Under the pieces are notes generated by a model. The model saw only the letters and a list, made by a program, of their open reading frames with translations, was not told the DNA's origin and did no database searches. A stretch of 64,000 nucleotides of DNA from Rusavskia elegans (lineage: Eukaryota; Ascomycota; Lecanoromycetes; Teloschistales; Teloschistaceae), in assembly GCA_011316305.1 (NCBI GenBank), contig SAUG01000067.1, forward strand, positions 310,001 to 374,000, read 5' to 3'. The translations under genes were made by a program, and so were the position numbers. Positions 44,401 through 54,601 of this stretch are shown piece by piece (the first letter of the stretch is position 1; each line of letters starts with the position of its first letter).

Positions 44401-46907
44401 TGCCGGTGCGTATATTAGGCATGCATGATTCCAGGAATCACCGATTCCTTCCGATAACGCATCGCAGCAAGGCTCCGGTGTTCGAGTTGACGGCAAAGCC
44501 TAGCAGCTTGGCCTCAACAGATTTGGATATACTTACGTTGGACAAGGTAGCCGTCGACTCCACGTACCTTGTTCATGTTAACAACATCGCTGAGGATTGC
44601 GTATGGGTCAATCTCTCGCCAAACGTCCGAGGTCGCATCAAAGCTCTAGATCTTTCGGATGATGTCTCTCTGCTGCAAGATCTTGGCAAGAATTTCCCTG
44701 TTGGTTCTGCTCTCAAAGCCAAAGTTGTCAATATCGATATGGCGAATAGTCGTCTTGACCTTTCGGGTCGGTCTGGCGATTCTGCGAAGCCTTTGACTTT
44801 TGGTGATCTATCCGTTGGTCTGGTTTTACCAGGAAGGGTGACGAGAGTCAACGAGCGGCAGATCATGGTGCAATTGACGGATTCGCTTTCGGGACCCGTA
44901 AACCTGGTGGATCTTGCGGATGACTATTCAACCGCGAACCCTACCACTTACGAGAAAAATCAGATCGTTCGAGTCTGTATCAGGGGAGTTGATGTGCCAA
45001 ACAAAAGGATACATCTCTCAACAAGGCCATCGAAAACCCTCAGCTCTTCTCTACCTGTCGAGGATCGTGAGATCAATGGCGTGTCGGACCTTAAAGTCAA
45101 CGACGTGGTGCGAGGCTTCGTCAAGAACGTCGCGGACAACGGTGTTTTCGTCAGTTTGGCGTTCAATGTGACTGCCTTTGTGCGAGTATCTGACCTGTCC
45201 GACCTTTTCTTGAAGGATTGGAAGTCCGAGTTCGAGATCGACCAATTAGTGAAGGGCAAAGTTATCCAACTTGACCAGGATCTTCGTCATGTGCAAATGA
45301 GTCTTAAGAGGTCGCACATCGACAAGGACTATCAACCACCATTGACGTTTGATGACGTTGCTGTCGGACAAATTGTCACAGGCAAGGTCCGAAAGGTAGA
45401 GCCTTTCGGAGTCTTCATAGTCATTGACAACTCAGCAAATGTCAGTGGTCTGTGCCACAAAAGCCAGATGGCCGATAGGAAGTCTCCCGATCCGAAGAAG
45501 TTGTACGATGAGGGTGATTCAGTCAAAGCCAAGATCCTCAAAATCGATCGCGACACTAAACGGATCTCGCTTGGTCTTAAAGCATCGTTCTTTGAGTCCG
45601 AGATCGATGCAGACGGTCCCGAAGAAGAGTTGACTGAACGGCCTGTAGTGGGTGATGAATCCAGGGAGGATAGTGAGGTGGAAAAGATAAAGGACATACT
45701 TGCTGAAAACGAGGTTGAGGTGTCGGAAGGATGGGAAGGTCTAGAAGACGCGAGCGATGAGAGTGATACTGAAATGGACAACGCTAACGAAGGTGGTAGC
45801 GTTCTCAATGTCAACTTGATTCGAGACAGCAACATGCAGGGCTTGTCCGCTGGGGGCTTCGACTGGACAGGAGGCCTCTTAACGACCAACGATAGAGACT
45901 CATCTTCCGAGACGGACGCAGAAGCATCTCAGCCTAAGAAGAAGAAGCGGAGGAAAGCTGAGCCTCAAGTCGACCTCACCGGCAACCTTGATGCTCATGG
46001 TCCGCAATCGGTAGCTGATTTTGAGCGCCTGCTCCTAGGAAGACCAAACGAATCAGGTCTATGGGTACAATATATGGCTTTCGAACTACAGCTCAGCGAA
46101 ATCGACAAAGCGCGCGAGATCGCCGAACGAGCGCTCAGAACGATACACATCAGAGAGCAGGACGAGAAGCTGAACATGTGGATGGCCTTGCTGAATCTCG
46201 AAAATGCGTACGGCACAGACGAGGCTCTCGACAACGCCTTTGCCAGAGCATGTCAATACTGCGATAGCTTGGATATCCACGAGAGACTTGCAAGCACCTT
46301 GATCCAATCTGGCAAACATGAGGTACACCCTCTCAATCCCGTCATCACCGCGCACATAACGCTAACCAAGAACCGAACCGAACAGAAAGCCGAAGCCCTT
46401 TACACCAAAGCCCTATCGAAACACGGCTCCGCTTCCGATGCCGTCTGGCTCAACGTCGCAACATTCTACCTGACGACCCTCAACCAAGCATCAAAAGCCC
46501 ACGCCCTCCTCCCCCGCGCTCTACAATCCCTAAAACAGCACACCCACCTCCAACTCACGTCCCAATTCGCCGCGCTCGAATTCAAATCGCCGAACGGGGA
46601 CCCGGAGCGCGGGCGTACCATGTTCGAAGGAATCCTAGGCTCGTTCCCAAAGCGACTGGATATATGGGGTATATTAATCGACCTCGAGACCAACAAAGGA
46701 GACAAAGATCGAGCGAGGGGCTTATTCGAACGGGTGACGAAGGTGAAGGGTATCAAACCCGGCAAGATGAAGAAATGGTTTGAGAAGTGGGAGAAATGGG
46801 AGAAGGCGAATGGAGATGTGCGAAGTCAAGGGAAAGTCAGCAAGGTTGCCGAGGCTTATGTGAGGAAGATGGCGGAGGAGAAGGGGAAGAAGGGTGTGGA
46901 GATTTGA
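41478..46907 (+). CDS. RRP5: rRNA biogenesis protein RRP5 (PDCD11)
   Basis: One uninterrupted exon of 1809 residues from the ATG at 41478 (MAPIKRKTASQ). The N-terminus is basic. About a dozen S1 RNA-binding repeats fill residues ~100 to ~1400; examples are GMVLGQVSQINRYDVALSLP-like VLGQVSQINRYDVALSLPNN and VGQIVTGKVRKVEPFGVFIV. An acidic linker (EEELTERPVVGDESRED, DASDESDTEMD) follows. The C-terminal ~280 residues carry HAT/TPR-type helical repeats (WVQYMAFELQLSEIDKAREIAERAL, WLNVATFYL, FKSPNGDPERGRTMFE). Rrp5 acts in the nucleolus and is needed for both 18S and 5.8S/25S pre-rRNA processing. The length and order are complete for the family. Confidence 0.96.
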   Translation: MAPIKRKTASQGESRPTKKQKPSAAGPPSAPIRQEEPSFPRGGASVLTPLEHKQIQIQAKNDVLFEQETGRKAPKNDFVDEEDEPDNFSGTEMPLPKASKKSKPRSKPNTARPESKEKSVRIEGLSYKRLVPGSMVLGQVSQINRYDVALSLPNNLTGYLPITSVSDSLTAKVERLADKNKESDDETQEQDIDLKLYVFVGQYLRAYVVSTERESAVGTKGKRHIELSVHPKQANSSLKKTDLVVNSMIQASVRSVEDHGLIMELGIEGDAVRGFMSSKEIPKNTDVSRIPKGAVFLCLITGLGSNGNVVKLSAETEKAGNLKKGYFLTDAPTIDCFLPGTAVEVLLSEITKSGMIGKAMGVLNLTADLIHSGAAASGKALDTKYHVGDKIKGRVICTFPDVEPRKLGLSLLEHVISLKSNPTSSKFDSENTSPTSLLPLSTIVPEARVARVEPGVGLLVDMGIKGIRGFVHISRIADGKIENLAQDTGPYKAGTVHKARVIGYNYMDGLFIVSLEPKVIAQPFLSIEDVQVGQIVKGTVEKLLLKESGLSGIIVSLAEGITGLVPEIHFSDIHLQHPERKFKEGATFTARVLSTSPAERQLRLTLKKALVNADEVWKSYDGLEIGAEAPGTIIKIISSSGAGAVVQFYGPVRGFLPVAEMSESYIEDPKTHFRLGQVVKVRLVSVNPAENRMIVSCKDPSIFGAMQQEQLDSLVVGSTVGGTVSEKANDEIVLELAGSKLKAILPFEHLADGSAQKSSTAAKRIRVGQDMRDLVVLNKAMGRRLLQLTCKPSLIKAAQSEQLVKHLGDLQKGLEVDGFVNNTTSAGVFVEYANGVSGLLPKSQLPEEALLLPNYGMRKHQSISARILTVDHAQSRFSLTMKPTLPSEAAKLENASSMPEGSLSHPVDGQSTNINDFSVGKLTEARIISVRETQLNVHLADGVQGRIDVSEMFDRLEDVKDRKHPLKQFHPKEVVPVRILGMHDSRNHRFLPITHRSKAPVFELTAKPSSLASTDLDILTLDKVAVDSTYLVHVNNIAEDCVWVNLSPNVRGRIKALDLSDDVSLLQDLGKNFPVGSALKAKVVNIDMANSRLDLSGRSGDSAKPLTFGDLSVGLVLPGRVTRVNERQIMVQLTDSLSGPVNLVDLADDYSTANPTTYEKNQIVRVCIRGVDVPNKRIHLSTRPSKTLSSSLPVEDREINGVSDLKVNDVVRGFVKNVADNGVFVSLAFNVTAFVRVSDLSDLFLKDWKSEFEIDQLVKGKVIQLDQDLRHVQMSLKRSHIDKDYQPPLTFDDVAVGQIVTGKVRKVEPFGVFIVIDNSANVSGLCHKSQMADRKSPDPKKLYDEGDSVKAKILKIDRDTKRISLGLKASFFESEIDADGPEEELTERPVVGDESREDSEVEKIKDILAENEVEVSEGWEGLEDASDESDTEMDNANEGGSVLNVNLIRDSNMQGLSAGGFDWTGGLLTTNDRDSSSETDAEASQPKKKKRRKAEPQVDLTGNLDAHGPQSVADFERLLLGRPNESGLWVQYMAFELQLSEIDKAREIAERALRTIHIREQDEKLNMWMALLNLENAYGTDEALDNAFARACQYCDSLDIHERLASTLIQSGKHEVHPLNPVITAHITLTKNRTEQKAEALYTKALSKHGSASDAVWLNVATFYLTTLNQASKAHALLPRALQSLKQHTHLQLTSQFAALEFKSPNGDPERGRTMFEGILGSFPKRLDIWGILIDLETNKGDKDRARGLFERVTKVKGIKPGKMKKWFEKWEKWEKANGDVRSQGKVSKVAEAYVRKMAEEKGKKGVEI

Positions 46908-47903
46908 TGGTGGTATGGTGTGCGTATCCTGCAATATCATCATAGCTACGCAGTCGACTCCTCGACTGATGCCCAAACCATATACAGAAGCAATGAACTG
47001 AACTTCGAGGCTCTTGTATTACTTCGACCACCGTAACAGACAAATTGTATTCGAATTTCAACCAGGGGGTCCAAAAAGGAGTGTGGGATAGTAATATCTT
47101 GACCGGAGTCATGGAAACACGAGGCGTACTCTGTAAGATCAAGTTTGAAACGGGTGGCACGCTCATGAAATGATATTGATCTGTCTCAACATATGTGAAT
47201 GCTCTCCTCGTTCTAGACCCTCACCAGTCACCCTACACATCCTACCAATGGCATACCACAACCGTCGCCTCCTAGATGAATTGACTCATCGGCAGCACCG
47301 AGATTCTCACCCATCACCACCTTCTACGGACCCTCTGTCCCCTTCCCCATCCCCTTTCCACGTATCATGTCACGACTGGAAGGTATTCACCTCTACCTTA
47401 TCCCACAGATCCGACTGATCAACTCCGTGGCTGGTGTCCCGCACTCCCTTCCAAGTGACATCCAACTGGTCCGACGCCCCGGTCTTACAAGGCTTGGAAG
47501 GTCTTACGAGATGCCTCCTATGATGTTAAGGCATCGCTACCTTAATCTGCACTTCGAGACCGGAGATCGTTGGTCGGAGCTGGTGTACATGCCTGAGGCG
47601 TGTTACTGGTGCAAACGTTCCTTGAACTTGACAAGGGCGTAACAGAAGCCGAGTTACACGGCAGCGAGGTAAGCCAGTACTTCTTTGTTGAACGTTGTTG
47701 TCCAAGAGACATAAGAGTCGTGGAACATGGTCATCCAGAGACCAAAAGCAAAAACCGATCAAGGGTTGTCATTGGGCGCTTCTTTTCCATCGGCATTGGG
47801 TGGTGCACCTGTAGGAGAGCTTTCGGAGACAGGCATTGTGGTGTTATCGGCAATCAATGCCGGATCCCATGGTGATTTCCGGATGTTCGGGGCTTGTGTG
47901 CAG
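46908..47903. other. Intergenic, 996 bp, convergent 3' ends
   Basis: Short plus-strand frames at 47170-47418, 47367-47642 and 47600-47875 overlap one another. They show neither domain nor convincing splice joins. I do not call a gene. Confidence 0.5.
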
Positions 47904-48701
47904 TTATTTTTCGTCACTATCGAAGCAAAAATCAGCAGGTGCGTCTGACGGCTGCTTTGGAGTGGGCAAAGGCGTGGCAGACGTACTGATGGAGTAGATC
48001 TGGTAACTCTGAGGGCTTAAATATGACGAGTATGAATCCAAGCCTACCATCTCGTCCAGCGTCTTCACATGGTATCTCTCGGCTTGAGGAGGTAATGCAA
48101 AGTCCACGAGCGCTTGAAGTACAATATCGCTACTGTAAATCGGCAACTCTACATCCGCGGGGAATGTGTTATCAGAGGTTGACGGACAATCCTCTGCTTG
48201 GGGAGCTGGGTCTGTGGCATCGAAGATCTGCGGGCAGACCAAGATGAAGCTGTCGACAATGGCGTATCCGTTGATCTCACCACTGTCGCAAGCCTTGAAC
48301 ATGTCGGTGCCGGCTCTCGGAAAGTAAGTCTTGGTTTTTGGTGTTACGCAGGCCCAAAAGATCTCGACCCCACGTGCGGGAACGGCTTCATACGAAGCGA
48401 CCTTGGAAAGAGTGTCCAGGACTGGGTGATAATGGGTTTTGAAGAAGGCTTCGTACGAAGGGGTCCTAATAGAGGCATCGTGCCAGGTCTTCAAGGCTAC
48501 TCTTAATGCGTTGTCGATTGCCTTGTTCAAGGAGTCGCGCTGGGTGTCGTTGCAGAGACGTATGTCATATTTGTAGTCGTCCGGATGCTGGCTGTTCAGT
48601 GCGGCTTGGATGGTGGTAACCACTGGATGGGCAAATGTAGAAGGAAGAGTCAGGATAGCTAAAGGAACGATGAATGACGCAGTAAAGGGAAGGAGGAACA
48701 T
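47904..48701 (-). CDS. Secreted protein resembling M35/aspzincin peptidases without the zinc motif
   Basis: 265 residues from the ATG at 48701, which opens a signal peptide (MFLLPFTASFIVPLAILTL...AHP). The mature part has paired cysteines (about CNDTQ, ACVTPK, KACDSG, LVCPQIF, EDCPST). The order of blocks recalls fungal deuterolysin-like proteins: a Cys followed by helices (LNKAIDNALRVALKTW), then NGYAIVDSFILVCPQIFD (compare I.LCP.FF) and a late DSYSSYL. Where those enzymes have HExxH this protein has ALVDF, so catalysis is unlikely. The family match is a pattern-level inference. An alternative 3' intron starting GTACGTCTG near 47987 would shorten the tail. Confidence 0.6.
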   Translation of the reverse strand: MFLLPFTASFIVPLAILTLPSTFAHPVVTTIQAALNSQHPDDYKYDIRLCNDTQRDSLNKAIDNALRVALKTWHDASIRTPSYEAFFKTHYHPVLDTLSKVASYEAVPARGVEIFWACVTPKTKTYFPRAGTDMFKACDSGEINGYAIVDSFILVCPQIFDATDPAPQAEDCPSTSDNTFPADVELPIYSSDIVLQALVDFALPPQAERYHVKTLDEMVGLDSYSSYLSPQSYQIYSISTSATPLPTPKQPSDAPADFCFDSDEK

Positions 48702-49291
48702 GGTGAGATCGATCAACTACAAGTGTATCTCTCGAAAGGAAAGGCAATGAGATTTAGACACTTCGCTTTGTCCTTCGCAAGCTGCCTCTTCTTTCAAGTC
48801 GCTCGTGTGTCAAGACGGGTGTAGCAAAGCGGCGATGCTTCATGCGAAACGGCAAAAATGGCTCTATCAAGCAACGGTCGATTGTGAAACGCTCCAGGCG
48901 CATGAAGAGCCTCCGAGTGATACATCTAGGCAGACTTGGAAGACCTGGCCCATGGAATTGACGGTCCTGCGTAGTGTAGTATCCTTGAGCATTACTGTGT
49001 CGCAAGTGAGGAGCAGAAATATTCTAGTAGAGGGTAAGGGGAAGGTCGTGGAGCAAGGGAGCGTACTCTATATAACGACGATAATTCGCCAAAACGCCAA
49101 GGCGATGACGATGCCATCCGCATTATTATTCCCATCGCTCCTTCGTCGGTCTCCGGTCCTGTACTTATTACTTCGCCGTCCTTCGTACTTTGAACACAAG
49201 TACGTGTCTGCTGTGTAGACACCGAGATCATGATACCTCTACAGCCATACATCTCTTCCTTTCTCGACTCGGTCCCATAGATAATCTGGGC
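48702..49291. promoter_or_regulatory. Divergent upstream region of the secreted protein and UPRT
   Basis: 590 bp between outward-facing starts. An open frame at 48805-49218 has no recognisable product. No named site is seen. Confidence 0.45.
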
Positions 49292-50111
49292 ATGGCCGCC
49301 TCCAACGTCCACATATCCACCCACCCATGCCTCCGCGCAAAGCTCTCGCAGCTGCGCTCCAAACATGCCAATGCTCGAGAGACCAAGGCTTTGATACACG
49401 AGATTGCCCTAATTGTCGCCGTCGAGGCTTTGGCGTCCGAGCTCACCTCAGTCAATAGCGGTACAGTGAGCCTTGCAACCCTTTTTTGCATTCCCTTCTC
49501 CTATCTATACATTGACATTGACGGATCCGTCGCCAGGCTGAGACACCGTTGGGAGCCCAGTACACCACCGAAACGGTGGATCCACCCGTCGCCCTTGTTC
49601 CTGTACTCCGTTCCGGTCTCGGCATGCTCGAAGGTACCTGCCATCCCTATCTCGTCTTTGCCCCGTCGCGTATTGGTTCTCTCCTTGCTGATTGATGGCT
49701 GTAGCCCTTCAGACTCTTCTCCCGGATCCCGTCCCGGTCCACCATCTCGGTCTTTACCGTGAACCCACCACCCTGCAGCCCGTCGAATACTACAACAACC
49801 TTCCCTACCATCGCCCTTCATCGGCGTCAGCACATCCCGACATAGCGATCCTTCTGGATCCCATTATCGCCACCGGTGGCACTTCGGTTGCCGCGATCCA
49901 GACGCTACTGGAGTGGGGGGTTAAAAAGGTGGTTGTCATAGCGGTGCTCGCAAGTGAAGGCGGCTTGGACCGGGCGTCGAAAGAAGGGGGAGCAGAGGGC
50001 CAGGTGGAGATCTGGGTGGGTGGATGTGACAAAGAGGTCACGGATAAGGGAATGATCAGGCCGGGCATGGGTGATGTGGGTGACCGGTTGTTCTTGACAA
50101 TCGGCAAATGA
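49292..50111 (+). CDS. FUR1: Uracil phosphoribosyltransferase
   Basis: Three exons, 49292-49465, 49543-49633 and 49705-50111, joined across 77- and 71-bp introns, give 223 residues. The N-terminus reads NVHISTHPCLRAKLSQLR, the UPRT opening. Exon 2 has VDPPVALVPVLRSGLGML. Exon 3 has VPVHHLGLYRE, LQPVEYYNNLP and the PRPP-binding loop LLDPIIATGGTSVAAI, then the C-terminal VTDKGMIRPGMGDVGDRLF. The enzyme makes UMP from uracil and PRPP in pyrimidine salvage. All family motifs are present, so it should be active. The acceptor of exon 2 (CTGAG) is atypical but is the only one that keeps the frame. Confidence 0.9.
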
Positions 50112-50327
50112 TGGGCCTTGCTTTATCTTCACGACATTACGATGCGGAGTATCTCCGACCAACGCGATGCAATATCCGTTTTCTGGGAACGTTATAAGCC
50201 CGTCCCGTTATGTCTCGAGTAGGCGATCACCTTGCATGCCATTAAGGATGAGTTTGTAGGGCACATGGTGGTCCGGCCGCTGCAATAGATGTTCAAAACC
50301 TAAGGTAGTCATATGTCTTCCTCGTGC

Positions 50328-50382
50328 CCATGATGTGAGTCACGTGTCTACCACGCCGCTCACCATCAAATCCTTGTCTCAG
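50328..50382. repeat. Direct repeat, copy 1
   Basis: CCATGATGTGAGTCACGTG opens a 55-bp unit repeated at 50864-50919. The copies differ by two adjacent changes and one small indel. They bracket an AT-rich relic. Confidence 0.85.
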
Positions 50383-50439
50383 GTTGTTCAGACGACCGTA
50401 CGCTAGCCGGATAGGCATGCAATCCTCGCCGGAGGTCTG

Positions 50440-50815
50440 AGAGGGTTATACACCTTTAGTAGGTTGCTATATTATATATAGCACGGTCGCAATCTTCTAG
50501 GCTTCAGGCCCTAGGCGAGGCTCTAGGGCCTAGGCGAGGCTTTCTAGGCGGCTATAGGCCTAGAATCTTTAGTAGAAGAGTCGCGACTGTATTTCTTAAT
50601 ATCTAACGTATAACTTTCGAATATTCGAATTTAGCAACGTTACTCGGGTTAAATAGACGCTAACTTTCGAATTCTAGCTAATAATATAATATAGTTATAA
50701 TTCCAATTAAAGGCGAAAATAATAATTTTAAAGTAGTAATAGAAAGTAAAATATAATTAAACCGTACGTTGCGCGCCTAGACGCTTCGCTGTAAAAGCTC
50801 CTCGTAACTTATCTA
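50440..50815. mobile_element. Short RIP-like relic with hAT-like CCTAGGCGAGGCT motifs
   Basis: The start (50498-50572) carries tandem CCTAGGCGAGGCT units reminiscent of hAT subterminal repeats. The rest is AT-rich with retained CpG, as after RIP. No clear terminal repeats or coding frame could be defined, so limits and class are tentative. Confidence 0.4.
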
Positions 50816-50863
50816 ACCCGCTTTGGAAGGTATCGGCATCAGAGACAACAGCAATTGCGGGAG

Positions 50864-50919
50864 CCATGATGTGAGTCACGTGTCTACCACGCCGCTCACC
50901 ATTGAATCCGGTGTCTCAG
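50864..50919. repeat. Direct repeat, copy 2
   Basis: Second copy of the unit at 50328-50382, same orientation, 536 bp away start to start. The TGATGTGAGTCACGTG start could be the end of an LTR, which would make these two LTR fragments; no internal retroelement sequence supports this. Confidence 0.85.
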
Positions 50920-51292
50920 AACGCCGTTGAATCTGCCTTGCCCAATGTTTGAAGAATGTCATCAGGGAGTCCGAGACGACCGCTGTGATGCACTCGGTCT
51001 GCTATCGTCGCAGTTCCCAACATTTACCTGGAAAATTGAAGACAGTACTGCCATCTTGGGTCTGCACGAGCTGTCGCTGGGAGCAAGAAGCCGGTACTCT
51101 AAGCCCAAAAACATACCTCAATCCAGTCCCCTTCACGCCAACTACGAAAAAAAGAATAGGACATCTTTGCTTCCTGCGAATGCTCTCGAGGCCACCCATG
51201 CCGTCCAAGCAGACAGATAGCCTTCTTGAGTCTTCCGTCCTGTGATACTCAGAAAGCCTCAACGCTAGGCGTACGACACCTGGAAACCCACC

Positions 51293-51679
51293 ATGTCGAA
51301 TTGGAACCCCTCTTCGCCTAAATATGTCAATCCATCTATTCCACGACCGCCCTTCCATCCCGGCCCACCCCTCGCCCAAGAACTCGGCATCATGTTCGGC
51401 TTCATCGCTTTGTTCGTTCTCATCCTCGTGGTCTACTACTATGCCTGGCTCATCATGAATGAATGGGAGGCAAAAGCGGAATGGAAGAGAAAGGAGAGGT
51501 TGGCGAGTATGGGAATTGGTGCTGTGCCAGTCGTGGGGAGACGAAAAGGGGGAGGATCTGTAGCCTGGACGGAGAAGTGGAGATGGAGTGGCCTCGAAAG
51601 AGAAGGGAAGAAGGGGAAATGGGGTGGGGGAATGGTGATGAGTACAGGTGCGGGTCATGGTGGTGGAGAATTGCCCTGA
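51293..51679 (+). CDS. Small single-pass membrane protein, unknown function
   Basis: 128 residues from an ATG in a good context (CCACCATGTC). After a Pro-rich N-terminus (SPKYVNPSIPRPPFHPG) there is one strong membrane segment (GIMFGFIALFVLILVVYYYAWLI), then a basic helix (MNEWEAKAEWKRKERLASM) and a Gly-rich basic tail ending GHGGGELP. The topology suggests a short lumenal or outer side and a basic cytosolic tail. I do not recognise the family. It follows the RIP-like relic and is not in a run with its neighbours. Confidence 0.6.
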   Translation: MSNWNPSSPKYVNPSIPRPPFHPGPPLAQELGIMFGFIALFVLILVVYYYAWLIMNEWEAKAEWKRKERLASMGIGAVPVVGRRKGGGSVAWTEKWRWSGLEREGKKGKWGGGMVMSTGAGHGGGELP

Positions 51680-52079
51680 TGCGGATGGGACTCGGGTCTG
51701 CTTGTAATGACAGGGAAATCGGAGTTTCGAGGACCGTAAACTGCTTTAGGAACCCGGTTGGGAAGGAGCTGTACAAACACAACGGCAAGTTTCGGGACTG
51801 ATTACTTTGTCAGCAGGAAGCCACGGTAAGACAGAGTTCCAAGCACCTCTTTATTCCACAATACTGTTGGGGATTTCTTAGCCACTGTTTTCCAAGTCTT
51901 ATTTTCAATCCATGACTTTCGTTACTTGTTTCTCGTTTGGTACTGTAAATAGTCTTTACGCTTATCGAAGTGTCAATCCTTTCTACTGTATATGGTTGTC
52001 GCATGGCCAAGCCTCCTTTTCTATCTATGGGGTTCCTGAGGCGATCTTACATCTGCAGGCTTTTTGACAAGTTCATTCT
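51680..52079. other. Intergenic, 400 bp, convergent 3' ends
   Basis: Lies between the stops of the small membrane protein and the following secreted protein. Nothing further is seen. Confidence 0.6.
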
Positions 52080-53321
52080 TCACGCAATCGCATCTCCCAC
52101 TGCTTCTGGCTGTGTTCTATTTGGCCTTCCCGCCATTGCTAAAGGATTTGGTTCATCCATAATCGTGACACTCAAGTCGGTAGTAGGTATCGCTGTCCCA
52201 GGGATAGCTCCTGCGACTACAGCATGGCCGCCTTTTCCCGCTCTCACACATTTGGCGTTCACTACCTCTAGCGCTAGCCAGACATCACTCCAAGTCGTCG
52301 ACACGGTTCCCTTGAGGGTATCAATGACGACTTGGCAATGGCCGTCGGCTGTTCGATTGAAAGCTTTTGCGTCAGCAAAGATTTACACTTCTATTCATGG
52401 GGCACCAAGACGACCTACGGGCGCGCAATACAATTGGCAGAGAGACAGTGACCCCGCGGTCTGGGGCTCTACCCATTCGCTCCCTGAATGTGGTCCTGAG
52501 CATGTCATCGAGAATATACCGACAAGAGACTGTTGTCGATCGTATTGAGTTGGTGCAATCAGAGGGGGGAGTATTGACGTCCTTGATTTGGACCTGCAGA
52601 CTATTGTCTCCGCCTGAGATGAAGATCAGTTTGTGAGGCCGCATTCATCACACAATGGCTTGCGAGTCCCTGCCTCTCAATGCGACAGAAATACTCAAGG
52701 GGCAGCGTACCGATGTTCATGGCGACGCCACCGATTCTCCGCCTCAGGACGCAACGGATTATGATTGCGCGCGCGGCCTCTGAGACGTTGTCCGCGCTTG
52801 CACGGGCCACGTACTTTGGCGGTACCAACGCGGGCTGGATCATACAATTCGTATCATCTATAATTCCAAGCAATCAACTCTATCATCCGTCTAGGCGAAC
52901 GGGCGAAGCCATGTTCCAGGGTTTCCTAGGTAAAGCCGTAATTGGTGGAGGTAAAGTGCCTCGAATAGAGCTTACCACTGATTGTTGCGACAGGGAGAAA
53001 AACAGCTCCACGAATGCCAGGCGGCACGCGTTCCTGATCGGCCCATGGCTCTTGCAATTCGCCACGGGGAGCGTGACCCAGTGCATTGAAGCAACTCCGA
53101 CCATCCAGTCCAATCCCGAACGTGGGACCACAGGCAACCACGTATCGAGCTGGGTCGACGGGGTTTGCGTCGGGGAGGGTCACGGTCTCCCATTCCAGTT
53201 TTGCCGGTAGATTCGTGTTGTCAACATCGAGACGGTCGATGCTCCCGTTGGCTCCCAAGATTGGTGTACCGAAGCATAACGACGATATCCAGGGAAGAAG
53301 CAAGACGGCCAAAGAAAGCAT
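52080..53321 (-). CDS. Secreted Cys-containing protein with internal repeat-like halves, unknown function
   Basis: Four exons, 53321-52976, 52857-52711, 52613-52419 and 52363-52080, give 323 residues in one frame; introns are 118, 97 and 55 bp. The ATG at 53321 opens a signal peptide (MLSLAVLLLPWISSLCFG). The first half has CGPTFGIGLDGRSCFNAL and ends with NVSEAARAIIIRCVLRRRIGGVAMNIGG. The second half repeats the pattern, with VSCRYILDDM, a later HCQVVIDTLKG and VNAKCVRAGKGGHAVVAG. This two-fold Cys-DM...C...GG plan is seen in a family of secreted fungal proteins without known function. It may act at the hypha surface or on a host; nothing here shows which. Confidence 0.72.
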
Positions 53322-53629
53322 CGTAAGTGTGCGTTCTCTCCTTGTGGGGTCTAAGGGACCGCATACTGATATACGGTTCGTTGATATCATAAACCCCTGC
53401 ATATGCACTGTCAGCTTGCCATCCGTCAACGAGCGGGTATTCGGCTAATGAACAAATGTGACAGATGGGCCGTGAAATGGTAACCGCAATTGGATAGTCG
53501 CAAGGCGCATGTCACAAACCTTAACAGCATGCAGCTTGTCTCTGTGGCAGCGACTTACACCACATCGTTTCCAATCACAAACGGCCCGGGATCCACCGAA
53601 AGGCCAAACTACTCTGCCTGTTCTGGTAT

Positions 53630-53660
53630 CGTCCGTGGACGGACCGTCTGTCCACGGACG
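53630..53660. repeat. Perfect 11-bp inverted repeat
   Basis: CGTCCGTGGAC at 53630-53640 and its complement at 53650-53660 enclose a 9-base loop. It could be a protein-binding palindrome or chance. No T-run follows that would suggest a Pol III terminator. Confidence 0.7.
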
Positions 53661-54595
53661 CCGGCCGGGAGGCTTTCCGGCAATTTTCTGCAGTCTCAAA
53701 TCCGCGTCTAGGGTCGGCTGTATTGGAAAAGTTTTTGGTGGTCCTTCCGGCTTCACGATCGGTCACATTTTCCTGGAATGATGAATTGGTTCAGATGACC
53801 GAAGCGTATCAAGCGTTGAACCATGAAATGAGCCTGCCAACACCAGATGCTTCGCTTACAGAGTCCCATGCTTCACTTGGGAGATCACTGGGACTGTCAA
53901 GCGCTAATCGAGTTACAATCAGGAATTGTCTCCATCCAAGATCCCTTCGGACCATGATCATAACAACATTATGGGGATAGCTCGATATAGCCCATGCAGA
54001 GGTTTGTTATGGCAAGGCTGGGTCTTGCAGATATGAAATCCTTTTTCACAGTCTCCTCTGTATTTCTTTCGAGTCTGCTAGTAAATTTCTCATCCTATGC
54101 AACTTGTGGATCATTTTGCACCAGCAATGATCACCAGAATCTCTGAAGACGTATGTGTCACCATCTTCTTAGCAGCTCGACATCTGCTCCTTCATTTGAC
54201 CATCGACGGTTTGATTTTAGTACAGCGGTGACGTATGCTATGTAAATGCCGTGATTGGTTGAGGGCAAAACAGCCATTCAAAAATGTACGACGTGACTAA
54301 CACTTCGAACTGTTTTAGACCTATTCATATATCGCTCCCAAACAAGAAACCTCCTATTGGATTCAAGTCCATAATCGTCTCATAGGCTACTCCAAACACT
54401 GTCCCCTGTAACATCATCTGGTTTTCTCCTGGTAACAGCCCTTTTAACACCATCCGCCAAATTCACCGAACCAACAGTACTATACGTCACAATTTCTCAA
54501 CAAACAACGTGTCAAGTGTGTCTGACAATGACTCAGCACATCATTTCGATACTTGTTACTCACAACAGAACAATGGGGTTGTCACAACGAAGACT

Positions 54596-54601
54596 TATAA
54601 A
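54596..54601 (+). promoter_or_regulatory. TATA-like box upstream of the Gly-rich gene
   Basis: TATAAA lies 189 bp before the ATG at 54790 in an otherwise mixed sequence. It would imply a 5' leader of about 150 bp. Weak evidence on its own. Confidence 0.35.

Noticed and set aside
47170..47875. Three overlapping plus-strand frames after RRP5
   Set aside because: No recognisable domain, poor codon pattern, and the only intron that joins them would be 26 bp.
48805..49218. Plus-strand frame of 137 codons between the secreted protein and UPRT
   Set aside because: No domain, biased composition, and it occupies the shared upstream region of two better-supported genes.
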